Part shown: in pieces, positions 17,958 through 25,906 of the stretch
Position numbering within the stretch: position 1 is the first letter of the stretch
How the letters are laid out: every line of letters begins with the position of its first letter
Assembly: GCA_034440355.1 (NCBI GenBank)
Contig: JAWXBY010000054.1
Span: 47,077 to 111,076, forward strand
Direction of reading: 5' to 3'
Length of the DNA stretch: 64,000 nucleotides
DNA from: SZUA-430 sp034440355
GTDB taxonomy: Bacteria > Pseudomonadota > Alphaproteobacteria > Micropepsales > Micropepsaceae
Position numbers and translations under genes: made by a program
Notes under the pieces: model-generated
What the model was told of the DNA's origin: nothing
The model's input: the letters and a program-made list of their open reading frames with translations, nothing else
Databases searched by the model: none

Positions 17958-18788
17958 GTGAGCGGCAACGGCAAAGTCATCCTCATCACCGGCGCATCGT
18001 CGGGCATCGGCGCCGCCATCGCGGCGCGCCTCGCCAAGGCCGGCCACACGGTCTTCGGCACGTCGCGCAAGCCCGGCGCAACACCCCCCGCCGGCGGCGT
18101 ACGGATGCTCGCGATGGACGTACACAGCGATGAGTCCGTCGCACAAGCGGTCGCCAACGTGATCAAAGCGGCCGGACGCATCGACGTCGTCGTCAACAAC
18201 GCGGGCTTCGGCCTTGCGGCCGCGATCGAAGACACGCGCCCGGAAGACATGCGCCGCCAGTTCGAGACGAATTTGCTCGGACCCTTGCGCGTTTGCCAAG
18301 CGGTGCTTCCGGCGATGCGCAAGCAAGGCTCAGGCCGCATCATCCAGATCTCATCGCTTGCCGCCCGCGTCGGCATTCCGTTCCAGGGCGCCTACTCCGC
18401 ATCGAAGTCGGCTCTCGAGGGCATGACCGAGGCGCTGAGCATGGAGGTAAAACCCTTCGGCATTGACGTCGTCATGATCGAGCCCGGCGACACCAAGAGC
18501 AACTTCACCGCAGCGCGCGAATGGACGGCCGCCGCCAAGTCGAACGGCGCATACGCCGCGCGCGCCAAACACGCGATCGCAGTCATGGAAAAGTCCGAGC
18601 AATCGGGCCCGCCCGCCGATAAGGTCGCACGCATCGTCGTGCGTGCGATCACGGCGGAACGGCCAAAGCTGCGTTATGTCTCGGCGACGTCGACGGAACG
18701 CCTCGCACTCGCTCTTCAGCGGATGTTGCCGGGCCGCGCCTTCGAAGGCGTCGTGAACGCGATCTATGCCCTACCTAAGCCAAAATGA
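17958..18788 (+). CDS. Short-chain dehydrogenase/reductase (classical SDR)
   Basis: A 276-aa NAD(P)-dependent oxidoreductase. It has TGASSGIG (11-18), NNAG (80-83) and the catalytic set S132/S133, Y146 and K150 (YSASK). GTSRKPG after strand 2 has a basic residue, which favours NADP(H). GTG start at 17958 follows AAGGAG. Middle gene of the oxidoreductase-SDR-aminotransferase operon; it could reduce or oxidise the carbonyl product of the flavoenzyme. Substrate unknown. Confidence 0.88.
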   Translation: MSGNGKVILITGASSGIGAAIAARLAKAGHTVFGTSRKPGATPPAGGVRMLAMDVHSDESVAQAVANVIKAAGRIDVVVNNAGFGLAAAIEDTRPEDMRRQFETNLLGPLRVCQAVLPAMRKQGSGRIIQISSLAARVGIPFQGAYSASKSALEGMTEALSMEVKPFGIDVVMIEPGDTKSNFTAAREWTAAAKSNGAYAARAKHAIAVMEKSEQSGPPADKVARIVVRAITAERPKLRYVSATSTERLALALQRMLPGRAFEGVVNAIYALPKPK

Positions 18789-18801
18789 CGGGAGCCCCGA
18801 G

Positions 18802-20085
18802 ATGATCTTGACGCACACAAAGGACGAAGAGCTCAAGGCCCGCGCCGAGAAAGTCATTCCCGGCGGCATGTACGGCCACGAGTCGACGCGCCTGTTGCCC
18901 GCGAACTACCCGCAATACATCGCGCGCGCAAAGGGCGCGCGCATGTGGGACGCCGACGGCAACGAGTACATCGACTACATGTGCGCCTACGGCCCCAACC
19001 TCTTCGGCTACGCCAACGAAGCGATCGACGCCGCCGCGGTCGCACAACTCGCGCGCGGCGACGCCGCGACTGGCCCAGCACCCCTCATGGTCGATCTCGC
19101 CGAAGCCTTCGTCGCCCAAGTCAGCCACGCCGATTGGGCGATGTTCTGCAAGAACGGCACCGACGCCACCACCATGGCGATGACGGTCGCGCGCGCCCAC
19201 ACCGGCAAGCGCAAGATCCTCGTCGCAACCGGCGCCTATCACGGTGCCGCGCCCTGGTGCACGCCGCTGCCGTCGGGCACGCTGCCCGAAGACCGCGCGC
19301 ACGTCGTCCACTACACCTACAACGATATCGAAAGCCTGGATGCCGCCGTCAAATCAGCAGCGGGCGATCTCGCCGGCATCTTCGCCTCGCCATTCAAACA
19401 CGACGCCTTCCAGGACCAGCAAGACGTCGACGCCGCCTACGCCCGCCGCGCGCGCGAACATTGCGACCGCACCGGCGCGCTGCTGATCGTCGACGACGTG
19501 CGTGCGGGCTTCCGTCTCGCGCGCGACAGCAGCTGGTCGCTGGTCGGCGTCGCGCCGGATCTGTCGAGCTGGGGCAAGTGCATCGCCAACGGACACGCGA
19601 TCTCGGCACTCCTCGGCGCCGAGAAGGCGCGCGAGGCTGCATCCTCGATCTTCGTCACCGGCTCATTCTGGTTCGCCGCCGTCCCCATGGCCGCCGCTTT
19701 GAAGACCCTCGAACTCATCCGCACAACGAAATACCTCGAGCACACGCAGACCATGGGCCGCGATCTGCGCATCGGCCTTCAGCAACAGGCCGCCGCGCAC
19801 GGCTTCACGCTGCGCCAAACCGGCCCCGAGCAGATGCCGCAAATCCTGTTCGAAGACGACCCGGACTTCCGCCTCGGCTTTGCCTGGGCCGAAGAAGCCT
19901 GCGCGCGCGGCATCTATCTGCACCCTTGGCACAACATGTTCATCTGCGCAGCACTCACCGAAGGCGACGCCCGCCAAACGCTCACCACCACCGACGAAGC
20001 CTTCGCCGCGGTCAAGAAACGCCGCGCCACCCTCAAGCCCCATCCCACCGTCGTGGCCATGCTCAGCGCCCACCTCGGACATTAG
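18802..20085 (+). CDS. Class III PLP-dependent aminotransferase
   Basis: A 427-aa aminotransferase related to glutamate-1-semialdehyde 2,1-aminomutase and omega-transaminases. PLP-binding parts seen are KNGTDATT (117-124), AYHGA, D231/D232 in LIVDDVRAGFR, and the Schiff-base lysine K259 in SSWGKCIANG. The usual DE of family members is DD here. Start is ATG 18802, preceded by GGGAG; an upstream ATG at 18766 overlaps the SDR. Last gene of the operon; likely moves the amino group of the degraded compound. It is not the housekeeping hemL, judging by context and motif differences. Confidence 0.87.
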   Translation: MILTHTKDEELKARAEKVIPGGMYGHESTRLLPANYPQYIARAKGARMWDADGNEYIDYMCAYGPNLFGYANEAIDAAAVAQLARGDAATGPAPLMVDLAEAFVAQVSHADWAMFCKNGTDATTMAMTVARAHTGKRKILVATGAYHGAAPWCTPLPSGTLPEDRAHVVHYTYNDIESLDAAVKSAAGDLAGIFASPFKHDAFQDQQDVDAAYARRAREHCDRTGALLIVDDVRAGFRLARDSSWSLVGVAPDLSSWGKCIANGHAISALLGAEKAREAASSIFVTGSFWFAAVPMAAALKTLELIRTTKYLEHTQTMGRDLRIGLQQQAAAHGFTLRQTGPEQMPQILFEDDPDFRLGFAWAEEACARGIYLHPWHNMFICAALTEGDARQTLTTTDEAFAAVKKRRATLKPHPTVVAMLSAHLGH

Positions 20086-20230
20086 GCGCGGCCGGATCAT
20101 CCCAGCCCACCCCGGTGCGTCTGCCGCGCCGATGTTCCCACAATGTTCCGAGCGCGTCGCGCCGCTTTACGCCCACGCACCTGCACGCCATAGTCCGCCG
20201 CCGACACGAGTCACGGGAATCGCAGCATCG

Positions 20231-20614
20231 ATGTTTAAGTTCTTGAATTGGCTACTGACCTGGTGGAACGGCAACACGCTTGGGACGTGGATTTACACCA
20301 AGCGCAACGGCAACTTCGTCGGCGAAGACGTGCTCGGGAATTCGTACTATCAGACCCGGGATGGCGCCCGCCGCTGGGTGCTTTACAAGAATGTGGCTGA
20401 GGCTTCGCTCGTGCCGCCCGATTGGCACGGTTGGATGCACCACACGGTCGACCAGCCGCCGACGGTGGCGCCGCCCAAAGTGAAGTCGTGGGAAAAGGAA
20501 CACGTGCCCAACCTGACCGGCACACCGCTCGCGTACCGCCCGCCGGGCAGTCTGCTCGGCACCGGCGAACGCGCGCACGCGACGGGCGATTACGAGGCCT
20601 GGCGGCCGGAGTAG
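20231..20614 (+). CDS. NADH:ubiquinone oxidoreductase subunit NDUFA12 family protein
   Basis: A 127-aa accessory subunit of respiratory complex I, found in alphaproteobacteria and mitochondria. Recognised by the N-terminal TWWNGNTLGTWIYTKRNG, GEDVLGNSYYQ, RRWVLYK and DWHGWMHHT blocks and by C-terminal P-rich AYRPPGS. It has no transmembrane helix and would sit on the matrix-facing arm on the cytoplasmic side. Followed after 9 nt by mlaD and then DUF2155, an arrangement often seen in this class. Start ATG 20231 fits family length. Confidence 0.93.
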   Translation: MFKFLNWLLTWWNGNTLGTWIYTKRNGNFVGEDVLGNSYYQTRDGARRWVLYKNVAEASLVPPDWHGWMHHTVDQPPTVAPPKVKSWEKEHVPNLTGTPLAYRPPGSLLGTGERAHATGDYEAWRPE

Positions 20615-20623
20615 GGGAGTTCG

Positions 20624-21151
20624 ATGCAGAACGGATTTGTCGAAACACTGATCGGCGCCGCGGTGATCATCGTGGCGGTCGGTTTTTTCTACTACGGCTA
20701 CAACACGACGGGCTCCGGCGCGGTCGCGGGCTATGAAGTCGTCGCCCGCTTCGACCGTGTCGACGGCATCAGCGCCGGCACCGACGTGAAGATGTCGGGC
20801 ATCAAGATCGGCACGGTGACGTCGCAGGAACTCGATCAGAAAACCTACCGCGCGCTTGTGCGCATGAACATCCGTAACGACATCAAGCTGCCGGAAGACT
20901 CGTCGATCAAGGTCGCAAGCGAAGGCCTGCTCGGCGGCGCGTACCTGGCGGTCGCGCCGGGCGGCAGCGACACGATGATCGTCGCCGGCGGTGAGTTCGA
21001 GACGACGCAAGGCTCGATCGACCTTGTCGGCCTGCTCGGGCAAGCCATCTTCTCCGGCGCCGGTGGCGGCAGCGAAGACAAGCCCGCTGAATCGGCGCCG
21101 GCGCCCGCGCCGGCCGCGACATCGCCGGCCCCGGCGCCTGTAACGCCTTGA
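20624..21151 (+). CDS. mlaD: Outer membrane lipid asymmetry protein MlaD
   Basis: A 175-aa MCE-domain protein of the Mla phospholipid transport system. An N-terminal signal anchor (residues 6-24) is followed by one MCE domain: VVARFDRVDGISAGTDVKMSGIKIGTV, then SEGLLGGAYLAVAPGG. The C-terminal tail is Pro/Ala-rich (APAPAPAATSPAPAPV). MlaD forms hexamers with a lipid channel in the periplasm and works with MlaE/F permease and ATPase, which are not in this window. Nine nt after ndufa12. Confidence 0.92.
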   Translation: MQNGFVETLIGAAVIIVAVGFFYYGYNTTGSGAVAGYEVVARFDRVDGISAGTDVKMSGIKIGTVTSQELDQKTYRALVRMNIRNDIKLPEDSSIKVASEGLLGGAYLAVAPGGSDTMIVAGGEFETTQGSIDLVGLLGQAIFSGAGGGSEDKPAESAPAPAPAATSPAPAPVTP

Positions 21152-21206
21152 TACCGTCACCGTTTGGGCGTCCTTGGAGCGCCGGAACGTGGGAAGTGAG
21201 CGTTAG

Positions 21207-21815
21207 ATGAAAAGTCAGTTCGCGTTGATCACCGCCGCAGCGCTCGTCGCCGCCGCGTCCTTCGCAGGGCTCGCGGCCGCGCAGCCCGATCCGTCCGAAC
21301 CGCCCGTCGAGTCCACGCCCCTGCCGCCGGTCGAAACGCCCGACCCGCCGTCGGTGCCAACCGAACCCGGACCGCCGGTCGAAACCGTGCCCGTTCCGCC
21401 GACCGAATTTCCCTCGGAAGACGTGACCCCGCCGCCGCCGGAGGTAATCGTGCCCGCGCCGCCGTCGGGCGAAGCGCCGGTCGCCATCGGCGTCATCTTG
21501 GGCGGCCTCGACAAGGTCGCCGCGCGCACCGCGAAGTTCGAAGTGAACCTGAAGCAGAAGGTCTTCTACAACACGCTGATCGTCACGGCGCTCGCCTGCA
21601 AAACACGCCCGCCGGAAGAACCGCCCGAGTCCGCGGCCTTCCTCGAAATCCAAGAACGCAAATCCGACGGCACGGTGCAGAAAATATTCTCAGGCTGGAT
21701 GTTCGCCTCAAGCCCGGCGCTCAACGCGCTGGAACACCCCGTCTACGACGTCTGGGTCGTGAACTGCAAAACAGTCCCCGCCAAGACCGCAGCACCCGCG
21801 CCGCCCAACACGTAG
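21207..21815 (+). CDS. DUF2155 domain-containing secreted protein
   Basis: A 202-aa exported protein. Signal peptide (1-25, ending LAAAQ), then a Pro/Glu/Thr-rich spacer (26-90), then the DUF2155 domain (about 94-190): GGLDKVAARTAKFEV, FYNTLIVTALACKTRPPEEPPESAAFL, and IFSGWMFASSPALNALEHPVYDVWVVNC. Two conserved cysteines may pair. Function is unknown; the family is largely confined to alphaproteobacteria and typically lies by mlaD/NDUFA12 and aat as here. Its last 73 bp overlap aat on the other strand. Confidence 0.92.
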   Translation: MKSQFALITAAALVAAASFAGLAAAQPDPSEPPVESTPLPPVETPDPPSVPTEPGPPVETVPVPPTEFPSEDVTPPPPEVIVPAPPSGEAPVAIGVILGGLDKVAARTAKFEVNLKQKVFYNTLIVTALACKTRPPEEPPESAAFLEIQERKSDGTVQKIFSGWMFASSPALNALEHPVYDVWVVNCKTVPAKTAAPAPPNT

Positions 21816-22426
21816 AAGTCAGCGTCGGCATCCACCGCCTCGCGCAGCAACTCCTGATAAGCCGCGCGGCCGATCTCAACGGCGCCGAACTGCTTGAGAT
21901 GGTCGGTCACAAATTGCGTATCAAGCAGCTTGAACCCACCCGCCTTCATGCGCGCGACCAAGTGCGCCAGCGCAATCTTGCTGGCGTCGGTCGTGAGGCT
22001 GAACATGCTCTCGCCAAAGAACGCCGCGCCCAGCGACACGCCATAGAGCCCGCCGATTAAATTGTCGCCGTCCCAAACCTCGACGCTATGCGCATGCTGC
22101 AGCGCGTGCAGTCGAGCATAAGACCGCTCGATCAGCGGATTGATCCACGTCTTGCCACCCTGACGATCGGCCTCAGCGCACGCCGTGATCACTTGCGCAA
22201 ACGCCGTGTCGACCGTCAGCCGCCAGTCGGTCGAACGCAGCCGCCGCGCCAACCGCTTCGGCATATGGAAGGCGTCCAGCGGTAGGATCCCGCGCTTGTC
22301 CGGGTTGAGCCAGAACACGTCCTTGTCGGTGCGCTCCTCGGCCATCGGGAAATAGCCTTGCGCATACGCGCCGAGCAGCATCTCCGGATCGAGAATGTCG
22401 GGCGCCGGTCGCTTTGCCCTCGCCAT
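21743..22426 (-). CDS. aat: Leucyl/phenylalanyl-tRNA--protein transferase
   Basis: A 227-aa enzyme that adds Leu or Phe from aminoacyl-tRNA to N-terminal Arg or Lys of proteins, marking them for ClpS/ClpAP (N-degron pathway). Family markers are LLGAYAQGYFPMAE, WLNPDKRGILPLDAFH, GGLYGVSLGAAFFGESMFS and KLLDTQFVTDHL.QFGA. Nine nt downstream of accC on the same strand. The 3' end overlaps the convergent DUF2155 gene. Confidence 0.96.
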   Translation of the reverse strand: MARAKRPAPDILDPEMLLGAYAQGYFPMAEERTDKDVFWLNPDKRGILPLDAFHMPKRLARRLRSTDWRLTVDTAFAQVITACAEADRQGGKTWINPLIERSYARLHALQHAHSVEVWDGDNLIGGLYGVSLGAAFFGESMFSLTTDASKIALAHLVARMKAGGFKLLDTQFVTDHLKQFGAVEIGRAAYQELLREAVDADADFYVLGGAGAAVLAGTVLQFTTQTS

Positions 22427-22435
22427 CGCGCAGCC

Positions 22436-23782
22436 CTAGGCCGCCCGCCGCTTCAGATAATTCTCAAGCCAGTGGATGGAATAGTCGCCGTTGATGATGT
22501 CCGGCTCGTTCACCAGCGACTGGAACAGCGGGATCGTCGTCTCGATCCCGTCGATCACGAACTCGGCCAGACTCCGCCGCAAGCGCATCAAACATTCCGT
22601 CCGCGACCGCCCATGCACGATCAGCTTGCCGATCAAACTGTCGTAGTGCGGCGGAATGCGATAGCCGGAATAGGCCGCTGAATCGACGCGCACGCCGAGC
22701 CCGCCCGGCACGTGGAAGTCTTTGATGAGGCCGGGGGAGGGGCGGAATGTCGCCGGGTTCTCGGCGTTGATGCGGCACTCGATCGCGTGGCCGGCGAAGG
22801 TGACGTCACTCTGCCCGAAGCCGATCGAACTGCCGTGCGCGACGCGCAACTGCTCACGCACGAGATCGATGCCCGTAATCATTTCCGTCACCGGATGCTC
22901 GACCTGAAGCCGCGTATTCATCTCGATGAAGTAGAACTCGCCGTTCTCGTACAAGAACTCGACGGTGCCGACGCCCAGATAGCCGAGCTTCGACAGCGCG
23001 TTCGTGACGACGGCGCCGATCTTGTCGCGCCCTTCGGCGTTGAGCGCGGGCGATCCCGCTTCTTCCCAAACCTTCTGATGCCGCCGCTGCAGTGAACAAT
23101 CGCGCTCGCCCAAGTGAATAACGCTGCCCTGCGCGTCCGCCAGCACCTGGATCTCGATATGCCGCGGCAGCTCAAGATACTTCTCGAGATAAACCGCATC
23201 GTCGCCGAACGCGGCCTTTGCCTCCGACCGCGCCGTCGACAGCGCCATCGACAATTCGCTCTCGCTGCGCGCGACTTTCATGCCGCGCCCGCCGCCGCCG
23301 GCCGCCGCCTTGACCAGCACCGGATAGCCGATCGAGGACGCCACCTTCTTCGCCTCGTCGTCGTCGGTGATGCCGCCGTCGGAGCCCGGCACGACCGGAA
23401 TGCCCAACCGCTTCACCGCCGCCTTCGCCTGAATCTTGTCGCCCATCAAGCGGATGTGGTCGGGGCGGGGACCGATGAAGATCAGATTGTGCTCTTCAAC
23501 GATCTCCGCAAAGCGCGCGTTCTCCGACAAAAAGCCATAACCCGGATGCACCGCCTGCGCGCCGGTGATCTCACACGCCGTCACGATCGCGGGAATGTTG
23601 AGATAGCTGTCGCGCGCCGGCGCCGGACCGACGCACACGCTCTCATCGGCCATGCGCACGTGCATGGCGTTCGCGTCGGCGGTCGAGTGGATCGCGACCG
23701 TCCGGATGCCCATCTCGTGACAGGCGCGAACGATGCGCATCGCGATCTCGCCGCGATTGGCGATGAGGACCTTGTCAAACAT
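22436..23782 (-). CDS. accC: Acetyl-CoA carboxylase, biotin carboxylase subunit
   Basis: A 448-aa ATP-grasp enzyme that carboxylates biotin on AccB in the first step of fatty acid synthesis. N-terminal FDKVLIANRGEIAMRI, the glycine-rich ATP loop KAAAGGGGRGMKV, and the catalytic region EMNTRLQVEHPVTEM are all intact, and length equals the family norm. Third gene of aroQ-accB-accC-aat on the minus strand, 18 nt after accB. Confidence 0.98.
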   Translation of the reverse strand: MFDKVLIANRGEIAMRIVRACHEMGIRTVAIHSTADANAMHVRMADESVCVGPAPARDSYLNIPAIVTACEITGAQAVHPGYGFLSENARFAEIVEEHNLIFIGPRPDHIRLMGDKIQAKAAVKRLGIPVVPGSDGGITDDDEAKKVASSIGYPVLVKAAAGGGGRGMKVARSESELSMALSTARSEAKAAFGDDAVYLEKYLELPRHIEIQVLADAQGSVIHLGERDCSLQRRHQKVWEEAGSPALNAEGRDKIGAVVTNALSKLGYLGVGTVEFLYENGEFYFIEMNTRLQVEHPVTEMITGIDLVREQLRVAHGSSIGFGQSDVTFAGHAIECRINAENPATFRPSPGLIKDFHVPGGLGVRVDSAAYSGYRIPPHYDSLIGKLIVHGRSRTECLMRLRRSLAEFVIDGIETTIPLFQSLVNEPDIINGDYSIHWLENYLKRRAA

Positions 23783-23800
23783 CGGGGCCGTGCCCGCTCG

Positions 23801-24277
23801 TCATTCGATGACCATCAACGGTTCGCCGAACTCCACCGGCTGCCCGTCGCTGATGATGATTTGCGTGACCCGTCCCGCACGCGTGGCGGCGATCTGGTTC
23901 ATGGTCTTCATCGCTTCGATGATGAGCAGCGTCTGCCCCTCGGTCACCATGTCCCCGACTTTCACGAACGCCGCAGCCCCCGGCGACGGCGCAACATAAG
24001 CCGTGCCCACCATCGGCGACGTCAGCAAGCCCGGATGACCCGACACGTCCGTGCCCTTCGCACCGCCCGCACGCGCCGGACCGGCCCCGCCAACCGCTAC
24101 AGCGGCCGGCGCAGCGGCCGCAGCCACGACCTGAAGATTGCGCGCCACGCGAATGCGCAAGCCCGCCTTCTCGACCTCGATCTCGCTTAAGCCCGTCTCT
24201 TCCAGGATTGCCGCCAAGTCGCGGATAAGTTTGCCTTCCAACGGATCGCCCGCTGGTTTTTCGTCTTTGCTCATCAT
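23801..24277 (-). CDS. accB: Acetyl-CoA carboxylase biotin carboxyl carrier protein
   Basis: A 158-aa carrier with an N-terminal helical region (IRDLAAILEETGLSEIEVEKAGLRIRV), an Ala/Gly linker (52-76) and a biotinyl domain with EAMKTMN; K124 is the biotinylated lysine. Start is ATG 24277 or 24274, either of which overlaps the aroQ stop, so translation is coupled. Supplies carboxybiotin to the carboxyltransferase in fatty acid synthesis. Confidence 0.97.
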   Translation of the reverse strand: MMSKDEKPAGDPLEGKLIRDLAAILEETGLSEIEVEKAGLRIRVARNLQVVAAAAAPAAVAVGGAGPARAGGAKGTDVSGHPGLLTSPMVGTAYVAPSPGAAAFVKVGDMVTEGQTLLIIEAMKTMNQIAATRAGRVTQIIISDGQPVEFGEPLMVIE

Positions 24278-24747
24278 TGACCCTTTGTGGAGGCCGGGGC
24301 CTTGGTCTTAGCGGAGATCAGTGTCGCCAGCGCTTCGACGGCGAGCGCATAGCCTTGCGCACCGACGCCGCAAATCACACCCGTCGCGACGGACGAGACG
24401 TAGGAGGTATGCCGGAACGGCTCACGCCGATGCGGGTTCGAGATATGCACCTCAATCACCGGCACATCGACCGCCTTCAGCGCGTCATGCAAGGCGACCG
24501 ACGTATGCGTATAGGCGCCGGCATTCAGGATCAGGCCGGAGGCCGCGGTCCGCGCCTCCTGGATCCAGTCGACGAGCGCGCCCTCATGGTTCGACTGCCG
24601 GAATTCGACGGCAAGGCCCAGCTGGCCCGCCCGCGCCCGCGTCTGGGCCTCGATGTCGGCAAGCGTGGTATGCCCGTATATCTCCGGCTCGCGGGAGCCC
24701 AGGAGATTGAGATTCGGCCCATTGAGTACAAATAGGGGCTTGGCCAT
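24274..24747 (-). CDS. aroQ: Type II 3-dehydroquinate dehydratase
   Basis: A 157-aa shikimate pathway enzyme converting 3-dehydroquinate to 3-dehydroshikimate. It has VLNGPNLNLLGSREPEIYG with catalytic Y24, FRQSNHEG, LNAGAYTHTSVALHDAL and the EVHISNPHRREPFRHTSYVS histidine block. Start at ATG 24747 gives the classical N terminus; extending to 24798 adds residues not seen in the family. Heads the aroQ-accB-accC-aat run, a common alphaproteobacterial order. Confidence 0.97.
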   Translation of the reverse strand: MAKPLFVLNGPNLNLLGSREPEIYGHTTLADIEAQTRARAGQLGLAVEFRQSNHEGALVDWIQEARTAASGLILNAGAYTHTSVALHDALKAVDVPVIEVHISNPHRREPFRHTSYVSSVATGVICGVGAQGYALAVEALATLISAKTKAPASTKGQ

Positions 24748-24906
24748 GAGGCTCGGGAGAAGGCGGCAGGAGTGCAGTTGCACCGCCCTTATAACCACTC
24801 CCTCGCACCCGCGAAAGCGCCGAGTAATCGGGGTGGTTAGCGGCCCCCGAACGCGCTATCTCATTGACGAACCGCAAGGAATTGGACAGCCGGAATCGCC
24901 GCCCTC

Positions 24907-25107
24907 ATGCGCATTCAGCTCAACGGACAAGACCACGTTCTGCCTGGCCCGATGTCGCTTGCGACCCTGGTCGAGCGGCTGGGCTTCGACATGCGCAAGA
25001 TCGCGGTCGAGCGCAATCTTGAGATCGTCCCCCGTTCGGCCTATGTCGCGACCGAACTCAACGAAGGCGACCGGCTGGAAATCGTGAACTTCGTCGGAGG
25101 CGGATAA
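24907..25107 (+). CDS. thiS: Sulfur carrier protein ThiS
   Basis: A 66-aa ubiquitin-fold protein ending in Gly-Gly (…NFVGGG). Its C-terminal thiocarboxylate donates sulfur to the thiazole of thiamine. MRIQLNGQ..., SLATLVERLG and VPRSAYVATELNEGDRLEIVNFVGGG are typical. Four nt before thiG. No TPP riboswitch is visible in the 159 bp upstream. Confidence 0.95.
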   Translation: MRIQLNGQDHVLPGPMSLATLVERLGFDMRKIAVERNLEIVPRSAYVATELNEGDRLEIVNFVGGG

Positions 25108-25111
25108 CAGC

Positions 25112-25885
25112 ATGACGCACGACACCTGGACCGTGGCCGGCCGGACGTTCCGCTCGCGCCTTATCGTGGGCACGGGCAAGTACAAGGACTACGCCGAAAA
25201 CGCCGCCGCCCTCGAAGCCTCGGGCGCGGAGATCGTGACCGTGGCGCTGCGCCGCGTGAACGTCGCCGATCCCGGCAGCCCGAAACTCATCGACCACATC
25301 GACCCGAAGAAGTTCACCTACCTGCCCAACACCGCAGGCTGCTACACGGCCGAAGAAGCGGTGCGCACCTTGCGCCTCGCGCGCGAAGCCGGCGGCTGGT
25401 CGCTGGTGAAGCTCGAAGTGCTGGGCGACCGCAAAACGCTCTACCCCGACATGATCGAAACCCTGCGCGCCGCAGAGGTGCTGGTCAAGGAAGGCTTCGA
25501 GGTCATGGTCTACTGCAGCGACGACCCGCTGATGTGCAAGCGCCTGGAAGAACTGGGCTGCGCCGCGATCATGCCCTTGGCCGCCCCCATCGGCTCCGGC
25601 CTCGGCATCCAAAACCCGGTGAACATCCGCCTCATCATCGAAGCCGCCCGCGTCCCCGTCCTGGTCGACGCCGGCGTCGGCACAGCCTCAGACGCCGCCA
25701 TCGCGATGGAGCTAGGCTGCGACGGCGTCCTCATGAACACCGCCATCGCCGAAGCCAAAGACCCGGTGCTTATGGCCCGCGCGATGAAGCTTGCGGTGGA
25801 ATCCGGCCGCCTAGCCTACCGCGCCGGCCGCATGAAAAAGAAAACCTACGCCGACCCGTCGTCGCCGTTGGCGGGCCTGATCTAG
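25112..25885 (+). CDS. thiG: Thiazole synthase ThiG
   Basis: A 257-aa TIM-barrel enzyme that builds the thiamine thiazole from 1-deoxyxylulose 5-phosphate, dehydroglycine and ThiS thiocarboxylate. The Schiff-base lysine is K100 (WSLVKLEVLGD); LPNTAGCYTAEEAVR, PLAAPIGSG.GI and VDAGVGTASDAAIAMELGCDGVLMNTAIA are standard. Directly follows thiS. Convergent with the aldo/keto reductase, 21 bp apart. Confidence 0.97.
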   Translation: MTHDTWTVAGRTFRSRLIVGTGKYKDYAENAAALEASGAEIVTVALRRVNVADPGSPKLIDHIDPKKFTYLPNTAGCYTAEEAVRTLRLAREAGGWSLVKLEVLGDRKTLYPDMIETLRAAEVLVKEGFEVMVYCSDDPLMCKRLEELGCAAIMPLAAPIGSGLGIQNPVNIRLIIEAARVPVLVDAGVGTASDAAIAMELGCDGVLMNTAIAEAKDPVLMARAMKLAVESGRLAYRAGRMKKKTYADPSSPLAGLI

Positions 25886-25906
25886 CGCCGAACACGCAGG
25901 CTCCGC

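Noticed and set aside
24748..24906. Possible TPP riboswitch upstream of thiS.
   Set aside because: The conserved CUGAGA and ACCUGAUC-type elements of the THI box are not present.
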